Assembly (NCBI RefSeq): GCF_900114485.1
Contig: NZ_FOTF01000001.1
Coordinates: forward strand, 1 to 64,000
Direction: 5' to 3'
DNA: 64,000 nucleotides
Source of the DNA: Loktanella salsilacus
Lineage (GTDB): Bacteria > Pseudomonadota > Alphaproteobacteria > Rhodobacterales > Rhodobacteraceae
Part shown: piece by piece, positions 46,994 to 55,009 of the stretch
Layout of the letters: each line of letters starts with the position of its first letter
How positions within the stretch are numbered: the first letter of the stretch is position 1
The notes under the pieces: generated by a model
What the model saw: the letters and a program-made list of their open reading frames with translations, nothing else
Databases searched by the model: none
What the model was told of the DNA's origin: nothing
Position numbers and translations under genes: made by a program

Positions 46994-47770
46994 TTAACGT
47001 CCCTGAAACGCGGCAGGGCGTTTTTCCATGAACGCGACGACGCCTTCGGTGAAATCACGGGTCAGACCGCATTTGCCCTGCAGCTTCGCTTCCAGTTCTA
47101 GCTGCTGCTCGAGCGAGTTATCGAAGGACGCACGCAGCGCCGCTTTGATATGGCCGTAGGTTTGCGTTGGGCCGGTTGCCAATTGCAACGCCCGGCCGCG
47201 CCAATGACCTTCGAAATCAGCAGCCTCGGCCACCTCATAGATCATGCCCCAGTCGGCGGCCTGCTGGGCCGTGATCTTATCCGTAAACAGCGCTGCCCCC
47301 ATGGCCCGCGCAAGGCCAATCTGGCGTGGCAAGAACCAGGTGCCGCCCGCGTCAGGGATCAGGCCAATGCGGGCAAAGGCCTGCACAAAATACGCATCGG
47401 TTGAGGCCATGACCACATCAGCCACCAGTGCAAGGTTCGCACCCGCGCCCGCCGCCGGGCCGTTCACAGCCGCAATTGTGGGGATCGGGCAGTCGATAAT
47501 CGCCCGCAGCATCGGCACATATTCGTCCCGCAGCGTGCGTTCCAAATCCAACACCGCACCGCTGGACCGATCGCTTAGGTCTTGGCCAGAACAGAACGCC
47601 CGCCCCGCACCCGTCAAAACCGCCACGCGCCCCATATCAGGGGCCGCCTTAAAGGCATGCGTCACTTCGGCCCGCATCTGCGTGCTCAGCGCGTTCATCT
47701 TTTCGGGGCGGTTCAGCGTGATCGTGACAACATCGTCGCGCGCATCAACCGTGATTGCACTATATTCCAT
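46994..47770 (-). CDS. Enoyl-CoA hydratase/isomerase family protein (PaaG-like)
   Basis: A 258-residue crotonase-fold enzyme. LTGAGRAFCSGQDLSDR near 55-71 forms the first oxyanion-hole strand, IAAVNGPAAGAGANLALVAD the second, and FARIGLIPDAGGTWFLPRQI carries the Asp active-site region. The CSGQDL and PDAGGTW segments match PaaG (2-(1,2-epoxy-1,2-dihydrophenyl)acetyl-CoA isomerase) of phenylacetate breakdown. No other paa genes are in the window, so a broader fatty-acid or aromatic acyl-CoA role remains possible. Confidence 0.87.
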   Translation of the reverse strand: MEYSAITVDARDDVVTITLNRPEKMNALSTQMRAEVTHAFKAAPDMGRVAVLTGAGRAFCSGQDLSDRSSGAVLDLERTLRDEYVPMLRAIIDCPIPTIAAVNGPAAGAGANLALVADVVMASTDAYFVQAFARIGLIPDAGGTWFLPRQIGLARAMGAALFTDKITAQQAADWGMIYEVAEAADFEGHWRGRALQLATGPTQTYGHIKAALRASFDNSLEQQLELEAKLQGKCGLTRDFTEGVVAFMEKRPAAFQGR

Positions 47771-47837
47771 GGGCCTGCTCCTTTGACGTTTGCGTCAGAG
47801 TAGCGAGGCCGCCCTTAAGTAAAAGCGAAACCGCACG

Positions 47838-48278
47838 TCACGAGTGCAATATCCGCTCCAACTCGGCCTGCTCGGCCTCGGTCAGCTGCTGTTCCGCCGG
47901 GGCGCGGCGGCGGATCGTAAGCCAGCCAACAAGCAAGGCGATCAACAGCATCGCCGGGGCCGCGGCCCACAGGATCAGGTTCGCGCCCTGCCGGTCCGGG
48001 TTAAGCAAAATGAACTCGCCAAAGCGCGCGACCAGAAAATCCACGACCTGTTCGTCTGTATCGCCCGCGACCAGCCGTTCACGCAGCAAAACCCGCAATT
48101 CGTGGCTAATCGGCGCGTTGGATTCGTCGATGCTTTCGTTTTGGCAAACGGGGCACCGCAAGCCGGCGGAAATCTCGCGCGCGCGCGATTCCAGCGCCGG
48201 ATCAGATAAGATTTCCGACGGCTGCACCGCAAAGACAGGCCCGGCCAGCAGCAGAAAGATCAGGATCAGACGCTTCAT
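47838..48278 (-). CDS. ccmH: Cytochrome c-type biogenesis protein CcmH
   Basis: A 146-residue membrane-anchored thioredoxin-like protein that helps reduce apocytochrome c before haem attachment. The signal peptide is at 1-17. The active site LRCPVCQNESI carries the CxxC pair (C42, C45), and a helix (AAPAMLLIALLVGWLTI) anchors the C-terminus. Its start overlaps the ccmF stop by 4 bp (ATGA), so the two are coupled. The second CcmI-type domain of longer CcmH proteins is absent. Confidence 0.93.
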   Translation of the reverse strand: MKRLILIFLLLAGPVFAVQPSEILSDPALESRAREISAGLRCPVCQNESIDESNAPISHELRVLLRERLVAGDTDEQVVDFLVARFGEFILLNPDRQGANLILWAAAPAMLLIALLVGWLTIRRRAPAEQQLTEAEQAELERILHS

Positions 48279-50242
48279 TCGGCAGGCACCTGCGCCGCAC
48301 GTTTTGCGCCGACAGCAAACCGCAACCGCCGATCCGTTAACGATATGACCCCGCCAATCGCCATCAACATCGCCCCGCCCCAAATCCAATTGGCAAATGG
48401 TTTAATATAAACGCGCATCGCATAGCCGCCGTTCGTCTGCGGATCGCCAATCACGACATACAAATCGCGCAGGATGCCATTCGTGATCGCAGCCTCAGTC
48501 GTAGCCATCTGCGCCACCTGATAGAACCGTTTTTCCGGTGTCAGAACAAACGGGCGACCATCGCCGCGCTGCGACGTCACTGTCGCCATAGTCGAGGCAT
48601 AGTTCGGCCCGGCCACCTGTTCGACGTCATCAAGGGTAAAGCTATATGCGCCCACCTCGAATGTGTCGCCGATCTGGACGACGCGAATATCTTCTTGCTG
48701 CCACGCGGTCATCGCCGCGACGCCAAAGATCGTCACACCCATCCCCGCATGCGCAACCGTCTTACCCCAGTCGCCGCGCGGTAGGCGCAGGATCCGGCCC
48801 AGTCGTTCGACAATGTTGCCACGTCCAGACCGCAGCCAAAGGTCAAGCGTCGCGCCGCCCACAACCCAGACGCCCAGCAGCACGCCCGCAGGCCCAAGCA
48901 GCGAGCGACCCGCGTAGATCGCATAAAACAACCCAGCCATCGCCATCGCAAAAATAGCCAGCCCCGCCAGCGGCAACCGCGCACGGTTCAAGTTGCCGCG
49001 TTTCCACGCCAGCAGCGACCCCAGCGGCAGCACGATGGCCAGCAATACCATGAAAGGTGTAAACGCCGCGTCAAAGAATGGCGGCCCGACGGACAGTGTG
49101 CGGCCAAAGGCCAGCTCTGCCACAAGCGGCCAGATCGTGCCGATAAACACGACGAAAGCGCTGACGGCGAGTAGGATATTATTAAGCACCAGCGCGCTTT
49201 CGCGGCTGACCGTGCCAAATGCGCCCTGCGCCTGCATCACACCTGCGCGGGCCGCATAAAGCGTTAACGAGCCGCCCAGGAAGACGCCCAAGATCAGGAG
49301 GATAAACACGCCCCGCTCTGGATCATTGGCAAATGCATGGACGGACGTCAGCACGCCCGACCGCACGATAAACGTGCCCAGCAGCGAAAAGCCGAACGCC
49401 AAGATCGCCAGCAGGATCGTCCAGCTTTTCAACGTCTCGCGCTTTTCCACCACGATTGCGGAATGCAGCAACGCCGCCGAAATCAACCACGGCATAAAGC
49501 TCGCGTTTTCAACGGGATCCCAGAACCAGAAGCCGCCCCATCCTAATTCGTAATAGGCCCACCAGGACCCCAGCGCGATGCCGACTGTCAGAAAAACCCA
49601 TGCCGCCAACGTCCAAGGCCGCACCCAGCGCCCCCAAGCAGCATCAACGCGCCCCTCGATCAAGGCGGCGACGGCAAAGCTGAACGTCATGCTGAGCCCG
49701 ACGTAGCCCAAATACAAAAACGGCGGATGGAATGCCAAACCGGGGTCCTGCAACAGCGGGTTCAGGTCGCGCCCGTTCAGCGGGGCCTGCGCCAGCCGCG
49801 TAAATGGGTTCGAGGTGAACAGGATAAAGGCATAAAACGCGACCGAAACGCTGGCTTGCACCGCCAAAACGCGCGCCTTCAGTGTTACGGGCAGGTTGCC
49901 GCCAAACCAGACCGCGCTGGCCCCAAACAGCGCCAAAATCAGCACCCACAGCAGCATTGATCCTTCGTGGTTGCCCCAGACGCCGCTGATTTTATACAGC
50001 AGCGGCTTGTCCGTGTGGCTGTTGCCATAGACCAGCGCGACGCTGAAGTCGGACACGATAAAGGCATGCATCAATACGGCAAAACTAAAGCCTGTCAGGA
50101 TCAACTGACTGTTGGCGGCGGGGTCGGCAAATGCCATCCAGCCCGCCCACCCTTTTTGGGCACCAATCATGGGCACGATCATCTGCGCAATGGCGACGAT
50201 AAAGGCAAGAATCAGGGCGAAGTGTGCGAGTTCTATTAACAT
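48275..50242 (-). CDS. ccmF: Cytochrome c haem lyase subunit CcmF
   Basis: A 655-residue integral membrane protein that attaches haem to apocytochrome c in the periplasm. There are about 15 hydrophobic helices. The WWD-type haem-handling motif is WGGFWFWDPVENASFMPWL near 235-255, preceded by AWVFLTVGIALGSWWAYYEL, and a GNHEGSMLLW segment near 90. It uses haem delivered by CcmE, encoded 1.5 kb away on the same strand. The lysis cassette lies between the two ccm genes. Confidence 0.95.
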   Translation of the reverse strand: MLIELAHFALILAFIVAIAQMIVPMIGAQKGWAGWMAFADPAANSQLILTGFSFAVLMHAFIVSDFSVALVYGNSHTDKPLLYKISGVWGNHEGSMLLWVLILALFGASAVWFGGNLPVTLKARVLAVQASVSVAFYAFILFTSNPFTRLAQAPLNGRDLNPLLQDPGLAFHPPFLYLGYVGLSMTFSFAVAALIEGRVDAAWGRWVRPWTLAAWVFLTVGIALGSWWAYYELGWGGFWFWDPVENASFMPWLISAALLHSAIVVEKRETLKSWTILLAILAFGFSLLGTFIVRSGVLTSVHAFANDPERGVFILLILGVFLGGSLTLYAARAGVMQAQGAFGTVSRESALVLNNILLAVSAFVVFIGTIWPLVAELAFGRTLSVGPPFFDAAFTPFMVLLAIVLPLGSLLAWKRGNLNRARLPLAGLAIFAMAMAGLFYAIYAGRSLLGPAGVLLGVWVVGGATLDLWLRSGRGNIVERLGRILRLPRGDWGKTVAHAGMGVTIFGVAAMTAWQQEDIRVVQIGDTFEVGAYSFTLDDVEQVAGPNYASTMATVTSQRGDGRPFVLTPEKRFYQVAQMATTEAAITNGILRDLYVVIGDPQTNGGYAMRVYIKPFANWIWGGAMLMAIGGVISLTDRRLRFAVGAKRAAQVPAE

Positions 50243-50254
50243 CCCAAAGCTATA

Positions 50255-50307
50255 CCGTATCCCGGCGTGCTAGGATACGGGGCGGCGCACAAATCAGCGT
50301 GCGCCGC
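50255..50307 (-). terminator. Two tandem hairpins between the lysis cassette and ccmF
   Basis: CCGTATCC/GGATACGG (50255-50262 and 50273-50280, perfect 8 bp) and GCGGCGCAC/GTGCGCCGC (50282-50290 and 50299-50307, perfect 9 bp) lie side by side in the 71-bp gap. No T-run follows, so they may slow or process the transcript rather than stop it cleanly. They separate the lysis cassette from ccmF on the minus strand. Confidence 0.5.
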
Positions 50308-50313
50308 ATTGTC

Positions 50314-50502
50314 TCAGACCCGGAAACCGCCCTGCATCACATAGGTAATCCCGCCCACAATCAGTGCACCAATGATCAGGCGCACTAGCCATTTCAGCAT
50401 ATCCTCTATCGCCAAAAGACGATCCGCGACATTTGCGCGGTGCACACAGTTTACGGCGTTATGTGTTTCCAAATCGATAAGACGCTTCTCGATTTCGTCC
50501 AT
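50314..50502 (-). CDS. Small hemolysin XhlA-like membrane protein
   Basis: A 62-residue protein. Residues 1-38 form a charged, helical coiled-coil-like segment (DEIEKRLIDLETHNAVNCVH). One hydrophobic helix near the C-terminus follows (WLVRLIIGALIVGGITYVMQ, about 38-57). This plan matches XhlA-type proteins, which accompany phage holins and endolysins in lysis. Its start lies 4 bases after the holin stop, so it is the third gene of the lysis cassette, though its ribosome-binding site is weak. Similar genes follow the holin in Rhodobacterales lysis loci. Confidence 0.65.
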   Translation of the reverse strand: MDEIEKRLIDLETHNAVNCVHRANVADRLLAIEDMLKWLVRLIIGALIVGGITYVMQGGFRV

Positions 50503-50506
50503 CCAG

Positions 50507-51046
50507 TCATTTTGCACGCGATTGCCCCCACCACTCGGCCAATGCGGCATTATCGGTAAATGCCCCCTCTGGGGCTGCCGGCGCTGGCTTTGCCGGTTCT
50601 TGTGATCGCTCGGCGGTCAAAGCCTGCGCCATCAAGACCGTTTGCGCCGCAGAGCGTTGAAAGTCCTGTCCTTTCACCTGATACCGCGCGCCGAAATAAA
50701 AGCTGACAATCGCCCCCATTAACCACCAAAGCGGCTCTGGTATCAGGGCAACGCCCACCATGCGGCTGGAAAACCACACGGGATCGGCCATGGCCGCCAC
50801 AAACAATCCCAGCGTTCCCAGCGCCAGCATCGGGCGCGGCAAACGGTTCAGCCCGTCGATAGCGCGGTCGAAAACACCAGGGCGTCCGCCTTGGAATTCT
50901 GCCGCAAACTGGGCGAGCGCCGCCTGCTTTTCGTCCGACTGCCGGGCTGCGCCGTTTTCGCTGTTTTCGCGAAATGCTTCGACCGTCTGCACAAGGGTGC
51001 CACCGCCCCCGAAAAACCAGCCCAAAACCTTGCCCATCATGCCCAT
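50507..51046 (-). CDS. Holin of the gene-transfer-agent lysis cassette
   Basis: A 179-residue membrane protein of the 3-TM holin type. An N-terminal amphipathic region (GKVLGWFFGGGGTLVQTVEA) and two clear hydrophobic helices (MLALGTLGLFVAAMADPVWF, then PLWWLMGAIVSFYFGARYQV) are followed by a polar Ala/Pro/Glu-rich tail. It overlaps the endolysin end by 10 bp. In Rhodobacter capsulatus a related holin and GH108 endolysin pair releases gene transfer agent particles, and this arrangement matches. Whether a GTA capsid cluster exists in this genome cannot be seen here. Confidence 0.78.
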   Translation of the reverse strand: MGMMGKVLGWFFGGGGTLVQTVEAFRENSENGAARQSDEKQAALAQFAAEFQGGRPGVFDRAIDGLNRLPRPMLALGTLGLFVAAMADPVWFSSRMVGVALIPEPLWWLMGAIVSFYFGARYQVKGQDFQRSAAQTVLMAQALTAERSQEPAKPAPAAPEGAFTDNAALAEWWGQSRAK

Positions 51047-51648
51047 GCTGCAACCCTCGCCCGGTGCGCAGCGTCCGTCAGACGATAGCGCTCTGCCATG
51101 AATTCCTCTGCGCGCGTGATCCATCCCCCTTTGCCCCCATCCTTGCGCCTGGCATAGCGCCGACTGGCGGGCCGCGTGTCCGCAAGGCCGTAGTAATAGT
51201 TGCGCCGCGCAATGCCGTAGGCATCCACCAGATGGTCAGGGGCCGCCGCAATCGCCTGCGCCGCAGCTTGGGCAGTCTGCGGCCCGATCACGCCGTCCAC
51301 TGTAACTTCGATGCGCATCTGATTGAAAAGACGTTGTAAAATCTTGACGGCTTGATTGCCGGCATTGACATACATGTCGAACACGCTGGCCTGCAACGGG
51401 CCGGGCAGCCGTGCGATCCCGGGCCCATCGAAATAATGTTGGATAAAGATGCCCTGCGCCTGCGCGATGGTTAACTGGCGCACATCGTCCGTATCCACCC
51501 GCCCGTCGCCGGTCAGATCAAGCCCCAACCGGCGCATCGTATGGATTGTGACGCCATGGTTTGTGGCCCCGCCCGGATCATTCGGATCGTTGACGAAGCC
51601 ACCTTCGCGCCGCACGATGTCGGCGGCGATCTGCTGGACACTTTGCAT
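51037..51648 (-). CDS. Glycoside hydrolase 108 endolysin with EF-hand-like loop
   Basis: A 203-residue muramidase of the GH108 family. EGGFVNDPNDPGGATNHGVT at 15-34 contains catalytic Glu15. Unusually, an EF-hand/dockerin-like calcium loop DLTGDGRVDTDD (44-55) follows, then YFDGPGIARLPGPLQASVFDMYVN and a C-terminal peptidoglycan-binding part (VTVDGVIGPQTAQAAA). It would degrade the wall once the holin opens the membrane. No Sec signal is present, fitting a holin-dependent lysin. The ATG at 51648 with AGGGGA upstream is chosen over 51672. It lies next to ccmE. Confidence 0.85.
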   Translation of the reverse strand: MQSVQQIAADIVRREGGFVNDPNDPGGATNHGVTIHTMRRLGLDLTGDGRVDTDDVRQLTIAQAQGIFIQHYFDGPGIARLPGPLQASVFDMYVNAGNQAVKILQRLFNQMRIEVTVDGVIGPQTAQAAAQAIAAAPDHLVDAYGIARRNYYYGLADTRPASRRYARRKDGGKGGWITRAEEFMAERYRLTDAAHRARVAAWA

Positions 51649-51694
51649 GCCGTTCCCCTGCTTTGATTGCAAAGGGAAGCGTGCCTATCTGTGG

Positions 51695-52153
51695 TTAATT
51701 GGTCGCGACCGCATCGTCCGGTGCCACATAGATACCTTGTTCCTTCAACGCATCCACGACCTCTTTTGGCATGTAGGATTCGTCATGTTTCGCAAGGATT
51801 TCAACAGCCTGAAAGGTGCCGTTAATGTAACGCCCCTGGCCGACCATGCCTTGCCCTTCGGCAAATAGGTCCGGCAAGATCCCGGTATAGCTGACGGGGA
51901 TCGACGCGCCGCCGTCGGTGACTTTGAACGTCACCTCTGTGCCCACGCCGCGTATCATGGACCCGTCCTCGACCAGACCGCCGATGCGGAACAGCTCTGT
52001 CTCGCGCGGCGGATCAGCCGCGACTTCAGAGGGCGAGCGGAAGAATTGGAACGACTCGTCCGGCAGCAAGGCCAGCAGGCCCAGCACCGCGGCGATGCAG
52101 ACGCCGGACAGCGCCAGCACCTGCACCCGGCGCTTTTTCTTTAGGCCCCTCAC
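51695..52153 (-). CDS. ccmE: Haem chaperone CcmE
   Basis: A 152-residue membrane-anchored haem carrier. A single N-terminal helix (about 10-30) is followed by an OB-fold beta barrel; His123 in [12 protein letters not shown] binds haem covalently before passing it to Ccm[18 protein letters not shown] is the conserved approach strand. Its start overlaps the argC stop by 4 bp (ATGA), coupling it to arginine synthesis gene argC, an order usual in this group. It is separated from ccmF by the lysis cassette. Confidence 0.93.
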   Translation of the reverse strand: MRGLKKKRRVQVLALSGVCIAAVLGLLALLPDESFQFFRSPSEVAADPPRETELFRIGGLVEDGSMIRGVGTEVTFKVTDGGASIPVSYTGILPDLFAEGQGMVGQGRYINGTFQAVEILAKHDESYMPKEVVDALKEQGIYVAPDDAVATN

Positions 52154-53178
52154 GGAAAGACGGGGGCCAACATTAGCCCCTCCGTCTCTGGCAGACCCAG
52201 CATCAGGTTGGCGTTCTGCAACGCCTGCCCGCTGGACCCTTTGGTCAGGTTATCCAGCGTCGCGATCACTTGGCAGCGCCCATCGATGCGGTCTTTGACC
52301 ACGCCGATGTGGCAGAAGTTGCTGGCGCGGATGTGCTTGATCGACGGGTGCTGGCCCATGGGCAGCATGATGATAAAAGGCTCGTCCTTATAGGCCGCAA
52401 CCAACGTGTCATAAACCACCTGCGCGTCGCCTTTGACATATACCGTCGCAAGGATGCCGCGGTTCGCGGGGATCAGATGGGGCGTGAACTGGACGTGGAC
52501 GGGGCGGCCAGCGAGTTTGGAAAACTCCTGATCGAACTCGCCCAAGTGCCGGTGGGTGCCACCCGCGGAATAGGCGTGCGCGCCTTCGGACAGTTCGGCG
52601 TGCAGCAAGTTTTCCTTCAGCGACCGGCCAGCGCCGGACACAGCGGCAAGCAGGTCGATGATGATATCATCAAGGTCGATGACCCCCGCCGCGATCAGCG
52701 GGCGCAGCGCGTATTGGCCAGTGGCCGCGTTGCAGCCGGTGCCAGCGACAAGCCGCGCACCTTTGATGTCGTCGCGGTAAAATTCGGTCAGGCCGTAGAC
52801 GGCCTCTGCCTGCATTTCGAGCGCCGCATGGGGCTTGCCGTACCATTTTTCATAATCAGCCGGATCGCGCAGGCGGAAGTCGGCGGACAAATCGACGATC
52901 TTCAGATGCTTAGGCAGGTCCTTGATCACCAGTTGCGACGTCGCATGGGGCAGCGCGCAGAACACCAGATCGACGCCGTCAAAGTCCATATCCTCGATCG
53001 TGGTCAGGACCGGCAGGTCCAGATGGCGCAGGTGCGGGAACACATCGGCCATGGCCATCCCTGCCTTGGAATTGCCGGACAGCCCGACGATCTGCATCGA
53101 TGGATGGGTGGCGATCAGACGCACAAGTTCAGCGCCAGTGTAGCCAGAAGCGCCCAGAATGGCGACGTTATAGGTCAT
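52150..53178 (-). CDS. argC: N-acetyl-gamma-glutamyl-phosphate reductase
   Basis: A 342-residue NADPH-dependent reductase of arginine synthesis. [20 protein letters not shown] is the N-terminal Rossmann motif and [17 protein letters not shown] near 145-160 holds nucleophile Cys149. [18 protein letters not shown] is the conserved substrate-binding strand. The ATG at 53178 gives the canonical N-terminus; the ORF start at 53202 adds unrelated residues. It is translationally coupled to ccmE downstream. Confidence 0.95.
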   Translation of the reverse strand: MTYNVAILGASGYTGAELVRLIATHPSMQIVGLSGNSKAGMAMADVFPHLRHLDLPVLTTIEDMDFDGVDLVFCALPHATSQLVIKDLPKHLKIVDLSADFRLRDPADYEKWYGKPHAALEMQAEAVYGLTEFYRDDIKGARLVAGTGCNAATGQYALRPLIAAGVIDLDDIIIDLLAAVSGAGRSLKENLLHAELSEGAHAYSAGGTHRHLGEFDQEFSKLAGRPVHVQFTPHLIPANRGILATVYVKGDAQVVYDTLVAAYKDEPFIIMLPMGQHPSIKHIRASNFCHIGVVKDRIDGRCQVIATLDNLTKGSSGQALQNANLMLGLPETEGLMLAPVFP

Positions 53179-53241
53179 GTGGTCGGTCCCCCTTAGGGTC
53201 ATATTTAGGGCCGAGGCGGGGCGTGTGCAACGCCCGCGCCA

Positions 53242-54054
53242 TCAGGCCGCAGTGAAGGTGATACTGTGTTTGAGGAATTGCGTCGCGCGGGACGATACCT
53301 TTTTCGGATCGCCCGTGGTCAGGAACTGCGACTGCGTGCCCTTACCAACCATTTCGGGTCGTCGGTCCAGATAATGCGCAAGACTTTCCGCCACGAGGTT
53401 CGCCTGAGAGAAGACTTTCACATCCGCGCCCAGCGCGTCCTGAAACACCTCTGCCATCAGCGGATAATGGGTGCAGCCCAGCATCGCGGCGTCGGGTTCG
53501 GGCATCTTGCGTTTCAGCGCATCGACATGGGACCGCACCAGCGCTTCGGCAAGGATGAAATCACCGTCCTCGATCGCGTCAACGACGCCGCCGCAGGCCT
53601 GCGCCTCCACGTCCACGCCGACAGCGCGAAACGCCAGCTCGCGCTGGAAGGCGCGGCTGCGCACGGTGGCGGGGGTCGCGAACAAGGCGACATGTTTCAC
53701 TGCGACTTCGCGGGGCGGAGAGTTGTCGCCCCATTCGCGTTCGGTCAGCGCCTCGATCAGGGGGACAAAAACGCCAAGCACGCGCTTGCCCGGGGGCACC
53801 CAGCCTTCTTGCATCCGGCGCAGGGCGGCGGCGCTGGCGGTGTTGCAGGCCAGGATCACCAGATCGCAGCCCGCATCGAACAGCCGCTGCGTGGCGGCCG
53901 TCGTCAGGTTGTAGATGTCATCGGAATCGCGCACGCCGTAAGGCGCATTCGCATTGTCGCCCAGATAGACCAGCGGCAAGTCCGGCAGCCGCTTGGCCAC
54001 CGCGTCATAAACGGTCAAGCCGCCCAAACCGCTGTCGAAAATTCCCACCGCCAT
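53242..54054 (-). CDS. murI: Glutamate racemase
   Basis: A 270-residue cofactor-independent racemase that supplies D-glutamate for peptidoglycan. It begins [26 protein letters not shown] near 73 and [10 protein letters not shown] near 182 hold the two catalytic cysteines, and the DNANAPYG loop near 34 is typical. The start at 54054 overlaps the end of the acyltransferase gene by 50 bp on the same strand, an unusually long overlap. The longer frame from 54126 lies entirely within that gene. Confidence 0.94.
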   Translation of the reverse strand: MAVGIFDSGLGGLTVYDAVAKRLPDLPLVYLGDNANAPYGVRDSDDIYNLTTAATQRLFDAGCDLVILACNTASAAALRRMQEGWVPPGKRVLGVFVPLIEALTEREWGDNSPPREVAVKHVALFATPATVRSRAFQRELAFRAVGVDVEAQACGGVVDAIEDGDFILAEALVRSHVDALKRKMPEPDAAMLGCTHYPLMAEVFQDALGADVKVFSQANLVAESLAHYLDRRPEMVGKGTQSQFLTTGDPKKVSSRATQFLKHSITFTAA

Positions 54055-54931
54055 GGCGCACCCTATGCTTAGCCTCGAATTCGTGACCCAGCTTGTTCGC
54101 ATCGATGGGCCTTGGGGACAGAGCATAAGTCTGATGGCGCAGGAAATCCATGCATGCTTTGGGGTTGTGGCGTAAAGCGTCCAGTTTTGCCGGATCGATG
54201 GGTTTGCCGATCACAACCCGCACGGGGCGATCCACTTTTGTGCGAAATTCGCGGATCAGCAGACCAAGGCGCAGAGAGGTGTTCAAATGGCTGGCCACCT
54301 GAAACAAGCGGCTGTTCGCGCCGTCAAAGAACACTAGCACGACGGTGGCCCCGGTGGCGGCGATCATCTTAGCGGTGAAATTGCGCCAAACCGGATCAAG
54401 CGGCTGGGACAGCGGGCTGGCACTGGTGGACACGGTGCCGCCGGGAAAGACGCCAATTGCGCCGCCCCCTGCCAGATAATCCAGCGCGGTGCGGCGTGTG
54501 GCGATATTCTGCGCGGCGGCGGCGCGGGTTTCGTCAAAGCTGATCGGCAGGATAAAGCGGTTCATATCCTCTGCGCGGTTAAAGACGCTGTTGGCCAGAA
54601 TACGAAAATCACCGCCCCGGCGCTGGGACAGCATCCGCCCCAAGGTCAGACCGTCTAGGATGCCGTAAGGGTGGTTCGCGACCACAACCAGCGGGCCGGA
54701 TTGCGGGATATGGCCCAGCGCCCCGCCGATGACATCCACTGGCAGGCCAAAGCGGTCCGACAGCACATCCCACAAATCGCCGCCCTGCCCGACCTGCGCG
54801 TCATAGCCTTGCACCCGGCGCAGCAGTTTGGGCCGCCCGGTTGCGTTTTCCAGCAAGCGGATCAGCGTGCGCCCGCCCCGCCCTTTGGCAGAACTGGCAT
54901 AACTGATCTCTTTCGTTGCCGTTTTATCCAT
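54005..54931 (-). CDS. Lysophospholipid/lysoglycerolipid acyltransferase family protein
   Basis: A 308-residue PlsC-superfamily acyltransferase. [17 protein letters not shown] holds the H-X5-D catalytic box, [20 protein letters not shown] the glycerolipid-binding Gly-rich strand, and [19 protein letters not shown] a later conserved block. It is predicted to acylate a lysolipid (ornithine-lipid synthase-like or hemolysin-related members exist), so it probably acts on membrane lipids. It ends inside the start of murI. The start has no strong ribosome-binding site. Confidence 0.85.
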   Translation of the reverse strand: MDKTATKEISYASSAKGRGGRTLIRLLENATGRPKLLRRVQGYDAQVGQGGDLWDVLSDRFGLPVDVIGGALGHIPQSGPLVVVANHPYGILDGLTLGRMLSQRRGGDFRILANSVFNRAEDMNRFILPISFDETRAAAAQNIATRRTALDYLAGGGAIGVFPGGTVSTSASPLSQPLDPVWRNFTAKMIAATGATVVLVFFDGANSRLFQVASHLNTSLRLGLLIREFRTKVDRPVRVVIGKPIDPAKLDALRHNPKACMDFLRHQTYALSPRPIDANKLGHEFEAKHRVRHGGGNFRQRFGRLDRL

Positions 54932-55009
54932 GTCTGCCAGCGTCCCGCACCGTGTACCCTAATCCGGGGATAGGGTTGCACGGTGCGGTAAAGGTTTTAT
55001 GAAGCCCTG

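Noticed and set aside
50314-51648. An ordinary prophage remnant
   Set aside because: No integrase, capsid, portal, terminase or tail genes flank the lysis genes; the surroundings are core ccm and arg genes.
52270-53196. A 308-codon plus-strand frame opposite argC
   Set aside because: ArgC is certain on the other strand; this frame has shadow composition.
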